Below are positions 1 through 10,965 of a DNA stretch of 64,000 nt, piece by piece (the stretch's first letter is position 1; the number at the start of each line of letters is the position of its first letter). Below the pieces are notes generated by a model. It was given only the letters and a program-made list of their open reading frames with translations. It had not been told where the DNA came from and did not search any database. Position numbers and translations under genes: made by a program. Source of the stretch: Dillenia suffruticosa (lineage: Eukaryota > Streptophyta > Magnoliopsida > Dilleniales > Dilleniaceae); contig JAVTVX010000016.1 of NCBI GenBank assembly GCA_033439265.1, forward strand, positions 23,871,201-23,935,200, given 5' to 3'.

Positions 1-2
1 CA

Positions 3-941
3 TTGCAAGTACTGAATATGCATGATTCCATTGCCCGATATCTCTTTGCTATTGGCTGGGAGCAATACTTGAATTGTACTTTCCCTACCCTGCTTGAGTT
101 AACTTATGAATTTTACACCACTTTTTGCTTTCACACACCCACGGATTTCACTGCCTATACCCCTAACTTAATTCATTTTGGCTTGATGAATCACTCATTT
201 CATCTCTCCTTGACTGAATTTAACGTTTCTTTAGGGTTCCTTAGTGAGGCTCACACCCAGTCCTCTGCATATCAGACTAGTTTCTGTGATTTCCCTCCCA
301 ATTTTAACTCTACATACATGAGCATCTGGACTGAGCTGACTGTAGATCCTGTTCCTTATCACCCTAGTCATTCTAAGGGTAGCTATTTGAAGGATAATGC
401 ATTGCGACTCATTCATAGGGTCCTGGCCTTTAGTTTCTCTGGCCGCAAGGATAGCTTCGCCGTTTGCACTAAACCTGAACTTTTTTTTCTATGGTGCATG
501 CACACCAACCAACGGGTTAATTTTGGGTATTGGGTAGCCTCGCAATTCCTGTCTTGTGTGAACAAACCAAGGCGACCATTAATTTTGGGCTCCCTCATTA
601 CCCTTTTGGCCGTGAATTTGGGCGTGTTGGACTTGACTAATCATGATTTACATGTAGCATGCCCCATAGAACCGTTGGATTTGGATTGTTTAATACGTAT
701 GGGTGTTTTATCGGTTTCAGATGGGCATTACACTTTTAACCCTCCAGGTGCACGCCCGAAGCACTTTTCTTCTCCTCGTGCAGGTTCTCTCGTCCCTGAG
801 GTAGTCTTTCTTCCCTCTGCAATCCCCATCCCCGCCCCCACACTTCAATCTCTCGACGACCGTTTGTCTCGCATGGAAAACAACCTTATGGCATATTTCG
901 CGTTTGTTGGCTTTCGTCCTCCGTTTCCACCTCCACCGTAG
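3..941 (+). CDS. Athila-type retrotransposon ORF1 protein (5' partial)
   Basis: Open for 312 codons from the window edge, ending in a proline run (PPFPPPP) before a TAG stop at 939-941. The order of motifs matches the plant retrotransposon ORF1 family found downstream of pol in Athila elements. An N-terminal LELTYEFYTTF region is followed by HFGLMNHSFHLSLTEFN and LSLTEFNVSLGF, then SIWTELTVDP, then RLIHRVLAFSFSGRKDS and ELFFLWCMHTNQRVNFGYWV. The role of these proteins is unknown: they occupy the position of an envelope gene but no membrane segment or signal peptide is evident here. The frame is intact over the whole visible part, unlike the pol remnants elsewhere in the window, so this copy may be fairly young. 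The true start is outside the window; the first in-frame methionine at about 21 need not be used. Confidence 0.75.
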   Translation: MQVLNMHDSIARYLFAIGWEQYLNCTFPTLLELTYEFYTTFCFHTPTDFTAYTPNLIHFGLMNHSFHLSLTEFNVSLGFLSEAHTQSSAYQTSFCDFPPNFNSTYMSIWTELTVDPVPYHPSHSKGSYLKDNALRLIHRVLAFSFSGRKDSFAVCTKPELFFLWCMHTNQRVNFGYWVASQFLSCVNKPRRPLILGSLITLLAVNLGVLDLTNHDLHVACPIEPLDLDCLIRMGVLSVSDGHYTFNPPGARPKHFSSPRAGSLVPEVVFLPSAIPIPAPTLQSLDDRLSRMENNLMAYFAFVGFRPPFPPPP

Positions 942-2453
942 GGGAGTATTGTTCTATCTTGCCTTTTTGTTTGTTTCTTCATTTTTTGCATGTTTTTTTG
1001 TTTTCTTTTGCTCTTTATTTACTTAGGCATACATTGGGGACAATGTTGGGTTTAGGTATGGGGGAGGTTAGTCATTCTTTTAGATTCATACATAGGAACA
1101 TTCTTTATAGGTATTTTGTTTCCATAATAAAAAAAAAAAAAAGAGAAAAAGCAAAACAAAAAAATTTCAAGTTCCCTTTGTTGATGTATGCTATTTGGGT
1201 GGCTGGAGATGTATGACAAATGGTTTGTATCAATGGTGTTTTGTGCTTGAGATGGCTGCTCATGTCTTTAATAGTTTTCTTTGAATGATAAACATGCAAG
1301 ATTTGACACAAACCCTACTTAAAAAGTGAGGTTTTGAGCTTAAAACGAACGAATTCATTATTTGTGCTCCGAATTTCTTTTCTTGATGAGTGATTATCAC
1401 ACTTGGATTGCACATTCTAGAACTTGCATTGTTATGCATTTCGAGACCACATATAGAATTTTATGCATTGAAATGATAAAGACACTTAGGTTTTACCTCA
1501 TTTTGGCTTTTGTAAAAATCCCTACCTTGATTTATAATCCTCTTAGTGAACCAAATTGAGCTTGAGGCCCTTTCTTTATTCAAAACCCTTCAATACAACA
1601 CTATAACCCTATTTTGGCTAAAGTTTCAACCCTTGTACCAGGGATATATGCAGTTAATTGCATGATATTAGTTATATGATTATCTCATGAGATGTGTATT
1701 GATTAGAGTTTTAATGATGATATTTGTTACATATGAAAAAAAAAAGGAAAGAAAAAAAAGTTTGACTTTATTCATCTTTGAGCTAAAATGTTTTTCAAAA
1801 AAAAAAAAAAGATGCATTCTTGATAAATTCATTTCAATCATGGATCGTAAAGAAAAAGGTTGACATATTTATGTGATTTGGAATGTTAGCTATGTTGAGC
1901 ACATGTGGGTGACAAGAATTTGAATTTTTGGTGTGCTACATGTGCGGGGCAAAGGTGTTATCGCAGAAAGAATTGTGTAGTTAATTGCATATTATCTTTG
2001 GTACATTTTAACCATTGATATTCCCTTTTATCCTACCCCTAACCCTAGCCACATTACAACCAAATGAAAGACCTTTAAATTGATGCATGAAATTCTAATT
2101 TTTAAGTGGTGGAGATTTGATATATTTGCAAACATATGGTAATGCCAATTCCAATGTGTTGATTTGAGTGTTATTGAAATATTCTTCACCCTTTCGAGTG
2201 CATTAGAGTGACCCCTTAGAGAGGATTATCGAATCTTGCTGTTTGGATTTCATAAGTGATTGTTGGGATATATAGTGGTTGTTTTAGTACGGAACACTGT
2301 GACATACTTATTGTTTTGATTATGCTTTCAGCTTAACTTTTTAATAGTGATTGTTGACTTGGGGACTTAGAAGAAAACAAGCAGGTTTTTAGTTTTCGTT
2401 TTAGATGAGTTAGGAATGCTTGAGGACAAGCATCATCTAGGTGTGGGGGAATT
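942..2453 (+). other. Athila-like 3' non-coding region with polypurine tract
   Basis: No supported ORF. It contains poly(A)-rich stretches (about 1127-1145, 1736-1760, 1797-1811) and an internal purine-rich motif GGTATGGGGGAGGT near 1056-1069 that resembles a second polypurine tract. The true tract, GTGTGGGGGAATT, is at 2441-2453 immediately before the LTR and would prime plus-strand DNA synthesis. Confidence 0.6.
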
Positions 2454-3849
2454 TGATAGGAACAAAATAAGTGTAATATTTGTAATTGATTTTTGCATTA
2501 TTTTGAGAAAATATTACACTAATTGTGGTGATTGATGTGTTAGATTAGTCAGACAAAAGGCAGGGAGAAATATGAAGAAAAAGAGGCTTAATTGGAGCAA
2601 TTATGCAAGGATGAAAGAACAGACAGAAGAGACTTTTCATTAGCACGTGGGCGCGCTGAATTCAAGGAGAAATACAAGACTTTTGAAGATTTCATTCTTA
2701 ATTCCTCATATTTAGGAATGTAAAATTTTGGAAAGTTGTAAATGTAAAAACAAACATTTTATTTTACTTGAAATTTTTAGGATTTTATTCTCTAGGATAT
2801 TTCATTCAATTTTAGAGAATATTTTGGAGTAATTTTACTAAGGTAAAATAGGAGAAGTTACTGTTCCTTTAGGGTTGCAGCCAGCCCCCATTAGAAGAGA
2901 TATTTAAGCCTTGTGTTCTTGACTTTTAGGGGATCCAGAATACTGCACAGGAGGCTGCAGCCTTAGCCGGGAGAAATTCTTTGCTTTTCTTCATTCCTTA
3001 GAAGCAATATTCATTTTTTGTGAGTTTTCTTTCATTATATTTTCATTTTAATTTCTTTTCCGGTCAAAAGATTATTGAAACCTTGATTAATGATGATTGT
3101 GAGATCTAAATGATCTTATTTTTTTGATATTTGTGGGTATTTATTTAATCTCTATGTTTAGTGTTTATGATTGTTTTGGTATTGTTAAATAGAGCGCTAT
3201 ATTTAATAACTCTAGAATAGTTTACTACCATTTAAAAATAGCAAAATTTGTGTGTTTTTAATGGAGTGATAATTGACATAATTTTATGATTTCGCAAGCG
3301 GTAGAATTTATGTCAAGAGATTAGAAAATCTAATTTAAATAAATTCAGGTTGGAATTTACTGATTAGAATTTGGTCTCTCTAAATCGTAATGCTATCAGA
3401 ACATTAAATCCAATGAGAGTCTCTTGGGTTGTCTTTCGATTAGAGAAATAATTAACGATGGTATCTTGGTTACCGAAAAAATAATGAGAGATTGGTCGTT
3501 TCGTGATATTTAGCGGCTATAACCAATTTATTCACATAATATCGAGTAATTTTTGTATCGATGATCAATCAAACATATCAAGGCGGAAATAACTCTTTTG
3601 GCTAGATTTTCTCTTATTGACATCTTTTCCTTTAATTGATATTATTTTATCATTTTATTTTAGTTAATTTTCATTGATTTGTTTGTTTAGTTATTTTAGA
3701 TTATTTCATCAAAATCCCTCCATATTTTATTTTTATTTTTGTTATTAAAAAAAATAGATCTGCTATTCTCTGTAAATACGACCCTACTCGCGCTATATTC
3801 GTATCGTTTGAAATAGGTATTTTATTTTTGGTTGTTTGACGACACACCA
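2454..3849 (+). repeat. 3' LTR of Athila-like element
   Basis: Bounded by TGATAGG after the polypurine tract and by ACACACCA at 3841-3849, giving TG...CA ends. The last 120 bp align by eye with the ends of the LTRs at 48920-50082 and, in reverse complement, 52581-54126. Shared blocks include CGACCCTACTCGCGC-type sequence followed by GAAATAGG and GTTGTTTGA. It probably carries the promoter and polyadenylation signals, but I could not place them confidently. Confidence 0.75.
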
Positions 3850-5144
3850 GTCGCCTTGTTTTTACTACAAATATATTTTTCTGAGACTTGAATATGGCAG
3901 GTCAGCTTGTGTTGGCAACAAGTCGTCTTACCAAACCCAAAGTCAGTGGCACAAGTTGTCTTGTCTTTGAGACAATGCGATTTGTTTATGTGCAGACTCA
4001 AGAATTCTTAGGCTCAAACTCCTCATGTCGCCTTGGCAACTCCTCACCAAGGCTCAGAATCCCTTCTCTGCACACATGCAAGGTGCCTCTCCTGCACTCA
4101 CAAGGCGTCTCACCCTTGCACAAGCCAACCCAAATTTTCACAAGTTTACTTGCCTCTCACAAGCTCCATATCCACAAGTCAACATATCTAATCCACAAGC
4201 CTACTTGTCACTATAAATGGAAGAAAATCCCTCATCCTTTATCTCAAGGAGGTTTGAACCCATGATTTCAAGTTTTCAAAAAATCATTACACCACCAAGT
4301 TATTTAATAGCTTATGATTTATTCGTAAAAACAAATTGAAAAATCCAACACTTGGTAATTATAGGAAATAATAAATTGAAAAATTCAATACTGAATTTTT
4401 TAATTGTTACGTTCTATGTCCAAAAGATCGATTACAATTTCGATTCTTTTCTACAGTTTACAATAATTTAATTAAAATTTTCTAAATTTTCGGTGTTACA
4501 GTATTGCTAATCGACGGTTGCATGACTTGTACTTGAATGTAGTCAACGCATTACTCGATTTTTGTGGCAAATGCATTTCTCTCCATGCATAATGGCACAA
4601 GATTTCCGTTCTCTTTGTTTATCAAAGGAACACAAAAAAGTTCCTTTACCTAATCAACCTCCTCGTTTTGGAAAAAATATGTTAAGCCATTAAGATAAGA
4701 TGTCCTGGTGGTGTTGTTGGGATAATATACAAGATGGAAATCGTGGCTAAACATGGGTATGACCTCCCTGGCTCAGAGGAAGAAGGGAAAAGGCATCAAA
4801 ATCGCTGGTCGACAATTTTTTTTTCCCATTTTTTGGTGTTTGGAGGGGGGGGGGAATGGATGCTGCAGGCCTTTGTGCAAGCGGCACCATTTCTGTGGCA
4901 GAGTAGGAATACCAGGGGCTAGTTTTAGCTGCAACTTTAATGTTCCTATTACTCACATCGGACATGCAGTGTGCTCTCTCACTCGAGCGCTGATTCCTAT
5001 TACTCAACTTTAATGCGGTATGCTTCTACCTTCTGGTTTTTACCAAGCAAGGAGGGTTTGAAGCAAAAGCATCTCTATGTTATCTACAAAGTTTCAGATT
5101 TTTCATCTAATTGAGACCTCTTTCCCTTTCCGAGGGTTGTCAAT

Positions 5145-5402
5145 TTAAGTAGCATGCAAAAGCATGGGCATTGACGATAGTTCTGGTCTTTGTCCACCCA
5201 TTGAGATGGAGAACTGAATTTCGTTTATTGTAGCATCCTCCCGGTTCAAAGGACTTGGATGCAGGCCAAGGCCTCGTGCTTCTGACCAATTTGAGCGCAT
5301 TATCATGTTCCAGGCGAGGCTATCAGCAAATGCTGCAGAAAGTTCATCAATCGTGATGGGACCGGGCTGATCCCACCAATGTGACCCCCATGCATGGGGC
5401 AT
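5145..5402 (-). other. Unidentified 85-codon ORF, possible exon remnant
   Basis: Translates to a protein-like sequence with balanced composition. It begins MPHAWGSHWWDQPGPITIDE, continues through SNWSEARGLGLHPSPL and ends SSMPMLLHAT before a stop. It is not low-complexity and shows no transposon motif. I do not recognise the family. An acceptor-like site upstream is not convincing and the opposite strand is also open for 91 codons (5381-5656), so either strand or neither may be coding. Confidence 0.2.
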
Positions 5403-5713
5403 ACCCTTTAGTTTTATCGGCTGAAATCATTGGGGGACTATGGTGCTGCCGCAAGCTGGGAAGAGGTGAGCAGGTTGTTGACCGATTCCAACACCAAGAG
5501 CTGAAAATGGGAAAGCCAGGATCACTTTCCACAGCAGATAGCTGGGATCAAAAGTGGGATGACGAATGGGAGGAAGAGAAGTCCCTTGGATCTCCAGGCT
5601 GTTATCAAGTGGAAAATATTTTGGTCAACTCTCATAACTTCCAAATCTGCCAATAGGGTTGGATGGGAAAAGGACTGGGGTGGTTAGAAAATGATGGGAG
5701 AAGATTATTTTCA

Positions 5714-5868
5714 TTCACAGAAAATGATATAAAAACTCGTCTGGATGCAGAAAATTGAAACCAGTTTTGGCATTGGAAAAGCAATACTTCCATTCACAGA
5801 AAATGATATAAAAACTCGTCAGGAAGCTGAACCAACGAAACCGGTTTTGGCATTTGTAAAGCAATTTC
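5714..5868 (+). repeat. Imperfect tandem duplication, period about 77 bp, two copies
   Basis: The block CATTCACAGAAAATGATATA is repeated at about 5714 and 5791. Each copy is followed by AAAACTCGTC, a CCAGTTTTGGCATT/CCGGTTTTGGCATT core and AAAGCAAT. The two copies differ by several substitutions and short indels, so the duplication is not recent. No function is evident. Confidence 0.75.
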
Positions 5869-6374
5869 ACATTCACTAGCTTTTGTTCTCACAACATGAA
5901 GCTGCTGGCAATGGTGCTTTCGGAGATGCCATTAAGCAACCGCCGAGGGGAAAGGCTTTCATGTCAAATATTTCATGTGTTAATCGTCCTTTACAATATG
6001 GTTAGTACTTGGTAGTGGAAAGATTGCTTGACGAGCTGTGCTAATATTGCTAACTCAGCTCATGTTTTGACGAAGTGATGCCAAAAGCGAAAGCAGTGCC
6101 ACTCTTTCTAAGTTTCATGGGGCAAGAGCAAGCATATTGGTCTTGGTTTTGTCATCCAAACCTATAATGCTCTTGCCCTGGGGAGAGACTGAAGGTGGCA
6201 AGGCAAGTGGATATTTTATTGAGAAATGAGAGAAACCAAAAGTGGAGACCATTTTTTTGGAAACGGAGCAAATTTTGCCTACACGCAGCAAATAAAAGCG
6301 TCATATGCATGTTCACCTGCCTAGTGCTTAATAAAAGTTTGCGAGTTGAGTATGTAGCATCATTTTTTGTCTCC

Positions 6375-6406
<32 letters not shown>

Positions 6407-7496
6407 GGTGTGGAAATTCTTTGCTCTGCTGGCTCTCTTCTTCATCACTTGTAGACTTTCTTTCCTTTGGTTTTTATTCTCTCAAAGAAGGCATGAATCA
6501 GCTCTTTTTCTTTTAATAAAACTTGTGTGCTCCTTGCTAAATGATTTACAAGGTAAAGGCTTTGGTCTGTTACTTCTGGACAATACCAAGAAAAGCACAA
6601 GATGAGAGATCACTCTTTTCCCCATATATTAGCTAGTCTGCCTCGTAGGTTTCTGCACTTCTTAGCAGATTCTACTGCAGTTGGTCTTACAAGGTGATTG
6701 AACATTAATTAAGCACTGGAGCTCCAAAATTGGACGGTGGTAGCCATTAACTCTTTGTTTTGAGCTCTTAAGATTTATGATTAAGCACAAGCAGGAACTC
6801 TCCTGTCACTTTGCAACGTACTGTTTAGTTAATGATATCACTAGTTTAATTAGGGACTCGTGGGGTTTGTGCGGTTGTTGATCCCATTAGCAGTTGGGAA
6901 TTCCCTCGGGGCCAATGACCTATTGGAACATATGGCTGGTTGAGATTTCTCGGATACAGCTCATAATCTCTTCCCAATTTCACATGCTAGTTAGAAACCT
7001 TGTCTGAATTCTTTACACCCCTAAATACTCTTTCAACTTCGATTGATCAGGAGAATTATGTCCTGGTATGGTATTTGAACAAATGGGTTAGCACTTAGCA
7101 GTGACAAGACATTGAAAATTGAAATGCAATTAAAGCCTGTGGCTGTGCCTCTGCATCTTCACTGCACTCCACTAGAAATAATAAAAAGGACCTGAAAGGA
7201 AACAGAGCAGAAATTTAAATAAAGTTCATTATTTATAACATAAAGTCATGGGTGCTATAATATAATAAATGACTAGAGTGCTTTCGCGACAACATCGATA
7301 ATAATAATAATAAAAAGATCAAATTTCTTGAAAGGGAGCATGAGATTCTTGAGACCCACGTCAGTGATCAGGCACTTTAATTTACTTTTGACTTCCATAA
7401 TCCATAAATCCCATTTTTTTTTAAAATATTAATTGTAACTGCAGTGCAGCTATCATTGAGCAGAGTCCCCGAGACTATCACTTTTTAATAACATGA

Positions 7497-8205
7497 TGTT
7501 ATATTACGATGACTTAAATTCTTTTTGTACGGTCTAATAAATCTATTTATTATATTTTTGGATTAATATTTTGATTTTCACAATTGACTGTGAGAATTTG
7601 AGTGTTGGTTATTTGGTTACTACTCTTTTGATATTTCCCTTATACTCTTTTATTTATATATAGTGATTTTTTCTTACTTGCTTGATCTTTTTTCTTACTC
7701 CATTAAGCATCTCTTGTAAAATATGAGCAATCTCAAATCCTTCCGGCACCCAAACCTCCATTTTTCTTACCTGTTGTCCCCCTTGTTTGGCCCTTCCTCT
7801 AAGAGGTTGTTGTGTAACAAGTGCATAATACCCACAGGAACGTCCATGGATTTTATTAACTTGATGAATTAATTTCAAGATATAAAACTTTCTTATTATA
7901 ACAGGTTGTTCAAAAAGATCCCTGGTTCTTCCATCAAATATTTTGCTTTTTCCCGGATATTCGGGTTCAAATATCCATGAATTCGCTGTTTGCTTACGGC
8001 TTTATATAATTCAGAAAACACAGATTTTCTTGAAACCTCTTGTTCATATCTCTCATCAAAATGTGATATTTGATAATGTCTGTTTAGCAGGCCCCCCGCT
8101 AACCCGAGTGAGCATTCAAATATTTGCCCTACATTCATTCATGAAAGTACTCCTAATGGATTGAAGACCATATCAAGTTTGTGATTTTCTCAATTATTTT
8201 TAACA
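7497..8205 (+). repeat. 5' LTR of outer copia element, interrupted by plastid DNA
   Basis: The first ~170 bp (7497 to about 7665) align with the start of the 3' LTR at 18924. The last ~25 bp (GTTTGTGATTTTCTCA through TTTTTAACA at 8205) align with the 3' LTR end at about 19160-19199. The middle has been replaced by a plastid rpoB segment. Directly after 8205, AATTAGTGTCAAAATAA is a decayed version of the initiator-Met primer-binding site TGGTATCAGAGC. Confidence 0.75.
7704..8181 (-). pseudogene. rpoB: Plastid rpoB C-terminal fragment in nuclear DNA (NUPT)
   Basis: Read on the minus strand, this encodes part of the C-terminal half of the plastid RNA polymerase beta subunit. NPLGVLS, a stop, [31 protein letters not shown] and [10 protein letters not shown] come first (8175 to about 8000). 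After a frame change near 7920, [40 protein letters not shown] and AHILQEML follow. These are highly conserved rpoB blocks in the right order and spacing. The copy has an in-frame stop, at least one frameshift and a missing codon (QVNKIHG where the plastid protein has an extra residue), so it is dead. No other plastid gene flanks it. Because it sits inside a nuclear LTR, it is a nuclear transfer rather than plastid or mitochondrial DNA. Confidence 0.88.
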
Positions 8206-8220
8206 AATTAGTGTCAAAAT

Positions 8221-8960
8221 AAGGTTGAATGACAATGATGAAATATGATATTTCGTTTTTGGATCGCAACACCAGATTCTTACTATGACAAGTAAAGATA
8301 CACAATGTGCTTGTGCAATGGATATAGATGATGCTTTATTAGGGTTTGATAAAAAGCCCAGATCATGGTAATCAGAATAAAAACAACATAGGGATAGAAA
8401 AGTTCTCTCCTAAATAGATCTACATTTATCGAATTAAATTCTATAAAATGTTTTAAAAGAGAAAATTCTTTAAAATTCTTGTACATAACGAAAAGTCTAA
8501 CAAACAAGTTGGATGTGAAGTAGCGATTGTACTCCCATCGTATGTTTGAAGGTAAGTTTTTATAAAATCACTTAATCATTTTTAAAGAAATTGTCTCTGA
8601 TTTAAAGATTATAGAGGTTAAATACGAAGAAAATAATTAGTGTTGATCTTGTTATATTCACTGCTTTCATCATATGCTACATTTAGGGATACTATTCTAT
8701 ATAGTCGTAATACTTTAACTTTGTTATGAAATATATGATATATTATACTCTAGAGAAAATCAAACAGCTTGTGATTAGTTTTGAGACTCAGGGATAAGGT
8801 CTAATTGCTTGAATTCTAGAGATTATGTGAAATCTAGGGACAAGGATAAAATATATAATTATTGCAAGAAAAAAAGCCACATCAAATCTGAATGCTATAA
8901 TTGCAGAAAAAGAATAAGAAATCTATCCCAAATCAGAAGGAAAAGCAGCTGAAGAATTCA
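8221..8960 (+). pseudogene. copia gag remnant (outer element)
   Basis: Fragmented frames read as copia gag. LILLYSLLSSYATFRDTILY and RNTLTLL near 8650-8720 match the conserved ALILLCSLPSSYEHF-type block. A zinc-knuckle relic YNYCKKKSHIKSECYN lies near 8860-8895, with the first cysteine of the CCHC pattern replaced. Several stops and frame changes interrupt it. The nucleocapsid precursor would package the element's RNA; this one cannot. Confidence 0.7.
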
Positions 8961-8999
8961 AGTGAAGCTAAGTTGATACCAGTAGTAATGATAAAGAAC

Positions 9000-9389
9000 T
9001 CTTAGTCATTTCTAATGGTGACTCCAAACCCTATGAAGATTCGATTCTTGACTCAGTTTGTACCTTTCATATGTATATCAATCGTGACTGGTTTTCTACA
9101 TATGAAAGTTTGTTTAAGGGTACTGCTTTGATGGGAAATAATAAATCATGTAAGATATCTGGTATTGGAACAGTCAGAATTAGAATATTTGATAGGATTT
9201 TAAGGACACTTGATGATGTGAAACATGTCAGGAATCTTATATCTTTTAGTAACGTTGACTCAAATATGTACAGGTACACTAGTGAAGGTGGAATTCTTAA
9301 TGTGAGCAAAGGTGCCCTTATTTTGATCAAGGGTAGAGAAAATCTCCCAAACTATATGTTTTCTGGGTTCTACAATTACATGTGATCTG
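9000..9389 (+). pseudogene. copia aspartic protease / pre-integrase remnant (outer element)
   Basis: Starts in DSILDSVCTFHMYINRDWFS, where the catalytic DSG triad of copia proteases reads DSV. The open stretch 9071-9385 continues TYESLFKGTALMGNNKSCKI, GIGTVRIRIFDRILRTLDDV, KHVRNLISFSNVDS and YRYTSEGGILNVSKGALILI. All of these are conserved in TNT1/copia protease and the protease-integrase linker. The loss of the catalytic Gly and the nearby insertion at 9444 make it inactive. Confidence 0.8.
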
Positions 9390-9443
9390 GTTGTTTCCAC
9401 TTCTTGTCAAATGATGATATTATTACAAGACTATGACATATGT

Positions 9444-9843
9444 TGTTGGAATACTTAATTTAAAATTTATTGTATAGAGAAAATAAAGAGTCTAAGGGTA
9501 TGTCAAGAGTTTAGAGTTATTATGGGGTCATGTAAATAGTCATGAGTTTTCTTATGTCAAATAAATGTAGATTCTCAAAGAGTCATGGTATGATTACTAG
9601 ATATCTCTTAGTATATTTAGGTGCCACGATAAATTAGTAATCATTGTATGTAGTCTTTGAAGAGAGTTGAAGTCACCATCATGTGTATCTAATGAGATTT
9701 CTCTCTTTCTGGTATATTCTTGAGTATTCATATAGTTACTATTCTTATTCTATCCATATGTTCTTCATCTCCAAAAACATTGATTTTCTCTAACTTAGTT
9801 CAAATCCATCAAATTGGTATCAGAGCAAGAGCTCAACCCAACA
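9444..9843 (+). repeat. 5' LTR of small element
   Basis: About 400 bp, from TGTTGGAATACTTAATTT to AGAGCTCAACCCAACA. It is followed by a primer-binding site AATTGGTTTCAGAGC (9844-9858). A second, better primer-binding-site-like sequence, TTGGTATCAGAGC, lies within the LTR at about 9813-9825 and is also present (decayed, TTGGTATCAGAAT) in the other LTR copy. Confidence 0.78.
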
Positions 9844-10566
9844 AATTGGTTTCAGAGCTAAAAGATCCAAGAAAGGCCCGTGAAAGATTAGAGAAGGTGT
9901 GTGCAGAGGCTAGGGAGAAATTACTTTTGAGAAAATTGTATCAGAGTTCGGTTGAGGTTGTGTCTAGGTTGGTGTCCCCTAGGATTGAAAAAGAAAAGCT
10001 GTTGACATCTCCGAATTTTTGAGAATCTATTGAGAAATCTCCAGATTTGCAGAAAAAAGAATCTGTTGAAAAGGTGTAAGTCGTGAGAAAGAATACACAA
10101 AGGAAACTTTTGAAGAATGGAAAATAAAGAGCCTATTATCGTTGTGAATATGCAATTCAAAACAATACTCAATGAGTTATTAGAAAAATTGAATTTGTCT
10201 ACAGCAAGGTACGTATGTACAAAGTTTGGTACAAATCATTTTTCAGATTTTCTTGCGAAAGTAATATTTGAAGATAAATATGAAAGATATGAATAATATG
10301 AATTCAAAACATACACAAAGAAAGATGCTGAAAATAAAACAGGTCTATGGGCAATAAAGCACTTGAAATGTGTTTACAATGTTATCATTCGAGATATGAA
10401 TGAAAGAGAATTATATGAAGTCAAAAATGCTTTGGAAGGACTGTAAGAAGCCTATAAAATTCTGAAGAAAAATTTTGATGAAGTCATGAATGAATCTGAA
10501 GAATCTAACAGAGATGCATTGAAGATCTAAAAAAATATATATAAATTCTAAATTAATGGGGTGTAA

Positions 10567-10965
10567 TGTTGAAATACTTAATTTAGAATTTATTATATGG
10601 AAAAAAATTAAGGGTTTAAAGGTATGTCAAGAGTCTAGAGTTATTATGGCCATGTGAATAGTCATGAGTTTTCTTATGTCAAATAAATGTAGGTTCTCAA
10701 AGAGTCATGGTGTGATTACTAGGGGTCTCTTAGTATATTTAGGTGCCACGATAAATTAGTAGTCATTGTATGTAGTCTTTGAAGAGAGTTGAAGTCACCA
10801 TCATGTGTATCCAATGAAATTTCTCTCTTTCTAGTATATTCTTGAGTATTCATATTGTTACTATTCTTATTCTATCCATATGCTCTTCATCTCCAAAAAT
10901 ATTGATCTTCTCTAGTCTAGTTCAAATCCATCAAATTGGTATCAGAATAAGAGCTCAACCCAACA
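10567..10965 (+). repeat. 3' LTR of small element
   Basis: About 399 bp, from TGTTGAAATACTTAATTT to AGAGCTCAACCCAACA. It is collinear with 9444-9843 with few differences by eye, implying relatively recent insertion compared with the decayed host. Confidence 0.78.

Larger units (their letters stand above)
1..3849 (+). mobile_element. Athila-like Ty3 retrotransposon, 3' part (left end outside window)
   Basis: The segment reads in the order expected at the 3' end of an Athila-type element: an ORF1-type coding region (to 941), about 1.5 kb of non-coding DNA, a polypurine tract GTGTGGGGGAATT ending at 2453, and an LTR running from TGATAGG to ACACACCA. The GAGGACAAGC motif just before the tract (about 2422) is also typical of this lineage. 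gag and pol must lie to the left of the window. Related LTRs of the same family occur at 48920-50082 (plus) and 52581-54126 (minus), so this family has been active several times here. Lineage assignment rests on recognition of ORF1 and of the LTR/tract arrangement; no reverse transcriptase is visible. Confidence 0.8.
3850..7496. other. Gene-poor region, unidentified; small ORFs and a short tandem repeat
   Basis: No recognisable gene. The part at 3880-4260 is rich in CACAAG-type words with a 125-codon ORF of no known family. 4500-6600 is of higher complexity and could hold gene remnants: a plus-strand acidic stretch (DSWDQKWDDEWEEEKS, about 5530-5580) and a minus-strand 85-codon ORF. A run of about 28 T lies at 6379-6406. 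Nothing supports splice-joined exons, so this is left as intergenic or decayed sequence. Confidence 0.4.
9444..10965 (+). mobile_element. Small non-autonomous LTR element nested in outer copia
   Basis: Two near-identical direct repeats (9444-9843 and 10567-10965), both with TGTTG...CAACA ends, flank about 720 bp of internal DNA. Flanking 5-mers TATGT (9439-9443) and TATGC (10966-10970) look like a target duplication with one later change. The internal part has only a short gag-like stretch (VNMQFKTILNELLEKLNLST and HLKCVYNVIIRDMNERELYE, about 10140-10430) with stops, and no protease, integrase or reverse transcriptase. It must have moved using enzymes from another copia element. It splits the host integrase just after the LWHM block. 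Confidence 0.8.
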
